Shown here: positions 60,770-64,000 of the stretch, one piece after another
Numbering within the stretch: position 1 is the stretch's first letter
How the letters are laid out: each line of letters opens with the position of its first letter
Source: Marispirochaeta sp.
Lineage (GTDB): Bacteria; Spirochaetota; Spirochaetia; JC444; Marispirochaetaceae
Direction: 5' to 3'
Assembly: GCF_963668165.1 (NCBI RefSeq)
Contig: NZ_OY764209.1
Span: 558,001-622,000, forward strand
Length of the DNA: 64,000 nucleotides
The notes under the pieces: generated by a model
What the model was told of the DNA's origin: nothing
Database searches by the model: none
What the model saw: only the letters and a program-made list of their open reading frames with translations
Program-made: the position numbers and the translations under genes

Positions 60770-62379
60770 ATAGGGTCTCCTGAAAAACTCATTTTCACCT
60801 TTTATCCGGCATTTACGACCGGTTTGCTACTAAATATTTCCGACTGGAAGACGGTAAGATAAAGCGCTTAAAGATCCTTGAGGATCTTCTCCATATTCAT
60901 CACCAGCATATTTACCATGATGGTTGTCACTGGTTATTCTTAGTTTCTTCATATACACAGTCCAATCCGTATCACCTCTTCCCAACACCAAATGCACCTT
61001 CGATTGCCTGGCGGATACTTTCATCCCGGCGTTCCTGTTTTCTTTTCGCCCTCAGAATCTTTTTATCAATACCTGCAGTGCTCACCGGACGGCCCAGGGG
61101 AGGCCCAGATAATCTGATCTTACGTTCTTCACACCAGGCCCTGTTCTCCCGCGTCCGATAGATCTTATCCACATGGACCGATTCAGGATAATGACCAAAT
61201 CGATCTCTATAGCGCTCCACCTGCATCTGCAAGTCACCGCTTTCATTGTACGGTTCCCACTCCAGCCGGTCGATATACATCAGTCCATGTTCAGCAATTG
61301 CTGCAGATATCTTGGCTCTGAACTCATAGGCCCCTCGTGCTTTTCCGCGGGCGATCGGACGAACATGAGGATGCGACAAACTGACGATCTTTCCGCGGAT
61401 CGAGTGTTTATGTTTCTGGTATAGATACATCTGCTGATCATACGCTTTGTTGATTACCAGCAAATCCCTATATTCTTTCCTACTCAAGTGACTCATTGGA
61501 ACTGATTTTATTAATTCCTTAACTGTCTTCAAGTTACGCCGTACACACTGCAGTTGCTGCCTGGTTGTCTTACGTATCTGCTGTCGTGTCCTTCGCCGGC
61601 CCCGCGCAAAGGTCAGATACTGTTTCCGTGCTCGTATCCGGTAGGTCCTCGGTTTCTTCTAAAGGTCACTTTCGGCGTACAGGGTATCAATAATACCTTC
61701 AAGTTTCTTCCGCTCATCATCAAGTAAGCCAACATCATTCGGGAAACGGATGTCCTGCGGAATACAGGTCGCATCCAGTATCAGCTGACCCTCATTATCC
61801 TGATCATCATCGCTATAGTCATTCTTATCGTTCTTTTTGCTCTTTTTCTTTTCAACAAATTATTTTGCGATAAGTTCATTCACTTCCACGATAATCTCAC
61901 TGCCCAGGCGTTTTCGAAAATACACCATCAGACTCGCTTCAAAGATGGGGTCTTCCTGATAAGATTCAAAGCCAAGAAAATATTGAAGATACGGATTTTC
62001 CTGGATTTCCAGTATCGTTTCTTCATCCGTAAGGTTCTTCTTTTCCTTGATGATAAGGGCTCCCAAGACAACCCGAACGCTCTTCGCTCGGCGTCCTTTT
62101 TCTTTGGAAAACTTATACGCATACCGCGGTTCTATCTCTTTCCAGGGGGATAATCCTGGCCATTTGTACCCAACGGTTATCGGCTCGCAGGCGGCCACCA
62201 AAAGGCAGATAGAAATCCACAAACTCAGGGTAAGCTACTCGCTTTTTATACAAATCACCCCTCCCATCAAGTGCACGCCTTTTTGGCCATTTTTCGCGTT
62301 TTCCGTGCACTTTAACAGGAGAAATCCTAACATATTTTCCTACTCTATGGGAATTTACCTATTTTTCAGGAGACCCTCT
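60770..62379 (-). mobile_element. Decayed IS1182/IS5-like insertion sequence
   Basis: 1.6-kb element with perfect 16-bp terminal repeats, AGGGTCTCCTGAAAAA (60772-60787) and its complement (62362-62377); the outer two bases form an imperfect extension. It is bounded by the palindromic target GTAC on both sides (60766-60769 and 62380-62383). The transposase frame is broken many times while the ends are intact, so it could only be moved in trans. Confidence 0.85.
60868..62253 (-). pseudogene. IS1182/IS5-type transposase pseudogene
   Basis: Read on the minus strand from a TTG at 62253: FVDFYLPFGGRLRADNRWVQMARIIP, then a frameshift in a run of five G at 62145-62149 (one base too many), then IEPRYAYKFSKEKGRRAKSVRVVLGALIIKEKKN, the DUF772-type N-terminal domain. 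In-frame stops follow at about 61860 (TAA), about 61660 (TAG where Lys is expected) and 60972 (TGA where Arg is expected). Between them are ILDATCIPQDIRFPNDVGLLDD and DRFGHYPESVHVDKIYRTRENR of the catalytic domain. Further frameshifts occur before the end VNMLVMNMEKILKDL. Nonfunctional. Confidence 0.85.
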
Positions 62380-64000
62380 GTACACGCTTGGGGAAGCACC
62401 AGCCACCCTGACAAAACAGAGATTGAATGTCCTCAGGTTTTCGAATCCGACATCAAAGGCGATATCAATAATCTTACGATCAGTTTCGGTCAGCATCCTG
62501 CAGGCTTCATCTACCCTCAGTCTGTTGATATAATCCGAGATCTTCTCTCCAGTAAGGAGTTTAAACATTCTTCCCAGATGATCCTGGCTCATATTTACCG
62601 AAGCAGCAAGATCGTATCTTGACAGGGGATCCCTGTACCTGGCTTCGATCAGATCGCGTACCGCCTCCACCTTGATCTGGGTATTATCGGTAACTGCCTT
62701 TTCCCTGCGTTCTGATTCCCTTTTACTGATAAGAGCATTCAATTCACTCCGTATTCCCGTAATACTCTGCTCAAGTTCCCTGAGTTTGTACCTCAACCCG
62801 AGGAGCATTACCAGAACGAAGCCAAGGCTTCTCACGTGGATAAAATCAATCAGTCCCAGAGGCAGGAGATTGGAGTAGCTCATCCAGAATTCGATATAGG
62901 ATAACAGCTGAAAGCTGACTGCTGTCAGCATGAAAATCGCTTTCCTGTTTTCAGGCGATTTTTTCCGGATAAGAGAAACGATTGTGGCATAGATCATGGG
63001 AAGCACCGTCAAGTAATCCAGGACCATCGAAAAAGTTGTGAAGACGCAGCGCCCCGAAATCGGAATAAAGAACTGGACTGCTGCCAGCAGTACCGCAATA
63101 TAGATCATTGCAGACAGAATACGGTCTATACCAGGCGTATGAGTCTTCGTGTCCAGATAATATCTGCAGAACAGAAGGTTTACTATTACGGTCAGAGGAT
63201 ATGCCAGACTGAAAAGGGCGATGCTGAACATCGGATGCTGCTGCCATATAAGTTCAAATCCCAGACCGGAACTGGCTATATGAACCATATATCCGGCAGC
63301 AATGAGCATGGCCAAATAAAAATACCCTTTTTCCCGTACTGAAACCGCCAGGAAAAGGGCATACATCAGCAGAATGAAGGTCGCTCCGAAGATGCCGCCA
63401 TAGATGAATTTGTTCCTCATGCTGTGCCGGTAATATCCTCTTTCCGTCCACAGCCGGATCGGCACAGTGTCGACAAGTTGGCTGTCGGTCCTTATATAAA
63501 AACTGTGGAGCCCCGGCTCCAGCCGCAAAGGGAATACTATTCTGCTGTCCTGAACGGCTCTTCTGTTCATCGGGAATTCATACGCCCCTGCGATCATTCT
63601 GTATCCGCCGCCATGGGGATAAAACAGATCGTACCAGGAGTATATGCTCTTTTCCAGTTGAATCATCAGATTCACTGGCTTCAGACCGGGGTTATTCAGG
63701 GCAAATTTTATCCAGTAGGCGTTTCCCGAAAAGTCCAGTACCGGCAACTTTTCTTCGGATTTTCTGTAGGAGGCAGAAATTTCGGGAGCGGAGGCATCTT
63801 CAACACCCCATTCAATAATTATTTTCCGACCAGTTTCTATTTTTTCCATTTCGACCCGATAGCCGTTTTCCGTGTGTGTGAGGATTACATTTATTTCAGG
63901 ATCCGAACTCATTTTCCCCGACAGAAGGATATTACGAACCTCTGGAGGCAGGGTCCTGAACCGGCTGAGATTTGAGAAAACGACCTCCTCACTCACTATC
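62359..64000 (-). CDS. 7TM-sensor AraC-family regulator, 5'-partial, 3' end altered by IS
   Basis: At least 545 aa; the frame runs off the right edge. An extracytoplasmic 7TMR-DISMED2-like domain (about residues 85-185, including FSGNAYWIKFALNNPGLKPVNLMIQLE), seven helices (about 195-405, the 7TMR-DISM type), a coiled stretch and an AraC domain with two HTHs (LSRYDLAASVNMSQDHLGRMFKLLTG and KIIDIAFDVGFENLRTFNLCFVRVAGAS). A one-component sensor for an extracellular, perhaps carbohydrate, ligand. The last residues RGSPEK and the stop come from the terminal repeat of the IS; the original tail remains beyond it. Confidence 0.85.
   Translation of the reverse strand, partial: IVSEEVVFSNLSRFRTLPPEVRNILLSGKMSSDPEINVILTHTENGYRVEMEKIETGRKIIIEWGVEDASAPEISASYRKSEEKLPVLDFSGNAYWIKFALNNPGLKPVNLMIQLEKSIYSWYDLFYPHGGGYRMIAGAYEFPMNRRAVQDSRIVFPLRLEPGLHSFYIRTDSQLVDTVPIRLWTERGYYRHSMRNKFIYGGIFGATFILLMYALFLAVSVREKGYFYLAMLIAAGYMVHIASSGLGFELIWQQHPMFSIALFSLAYPLTVIVNLLFCRYYLDTKTHTPGIDRILSAMIYIAVLLAAVQFFIPISGRCVFTTFSMVLDYLTVLPMIYATIVSLIRKKSPENRKAIFMLTAVSFQLLSYIEFWMSYSNLLPLGLIDFIHVRSLGFVLVMLLGLRYKLRELEQSITGIRSELNALISKRESERREKAVTDNTQIKVEAVRDLIEARYRDPLSRYDLAASVNMSQDHLGRMFKLLTGEKISDYINRLRVDEACRMLTETDRKIIDIAFDVGFENLRTFNLCFVRVAGASPSVYRGSPEK

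Noticed and set aside
1..64000. CRISPR arrays, tRNA or rRNA genes
   Set aside because: No spaced direct repeats or cloverleaf/rRNA-like sequences were noticed by eye; a covariance search was not possible here.

Overview
The window most likely comes from a free-living or host-associated member of the Spirochaetota. This is inferred, not proven: three substrate-binding proteins have the N-terminal style common there (LFAKGAQE, LFSSGSGE, LFASGSGD), outer-membrane and TonB genes show a double-membrane cell, and base composition is moderately GC-rich by eye. No rRNA, tRNA or CRISPR array was seen.

Layout. 1-4.4 kb: metal handling (5'-truncated FeoB, a DtxR-type regulator, a DUF1007 protein with a NicO permease, a Cys-rich small protein). 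4.6-6.4 kb: GH36 alpha-galactosidase. 6.4-7.9 kb: an IS110-type element with a structured left end. 8-10 kb: a chemoreceptor. 10-19 kb: a long minus-strand run (PhzF-like, acyl-CoA synthetase, membrane LuxR regulator, beta-barrel protein, MFS, FtsX-type permease, ABC ATPase). 19.2-22 kb: the split transhydrogenase pntAA-pntAB-pntB. 22-23.4 kb: MarC and a methyltransferase.

23.5-33.6 kb is a minus-strand sugar locus: ROK kinase, YesN-like regulator, YesM-like kinase, a degenerate ABC-ATPase-like gene broken by a frameshift and an IS1-like insertion, then a CUT2 ABC transporter (ATPase, permease, binding protein). 33.7-39.8 kb is a TetR-controlled RND efflux operon ending in a terminator; its permease lacks the usual TM4 aspartate. 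39.9-46.1 kb holds TypA, a ferredoxin-fused aldo/keto reductase with its TetR regulator, and a CadC-like regulator with a heavy-metal P-type ATPase.

46.2-60.6 kb is the most interesting region, an iron/heme acquisition island: a small protein behind a Fur-like box, a TonB-dependent receptor, a HmuY-like lipoprotein, ExbB-ExbD-TonB, a ferric-iron-type ABC transporter, then a tightly overlapping operon of flavodoxin, FecCD permease, ATPase, HutW/ChuW-like radical SAM enzyme and heme/corrin-type binding protein. Together they suggest capture of heme at the surface, energised import, and anaerobic opening of the porphyrin with flavodoxin as electron donor. After it lies a decayed IS1182/IS5-like element, which inserted into the 3' end of a 7TM-AraC regulator gene that runs off the right edge.
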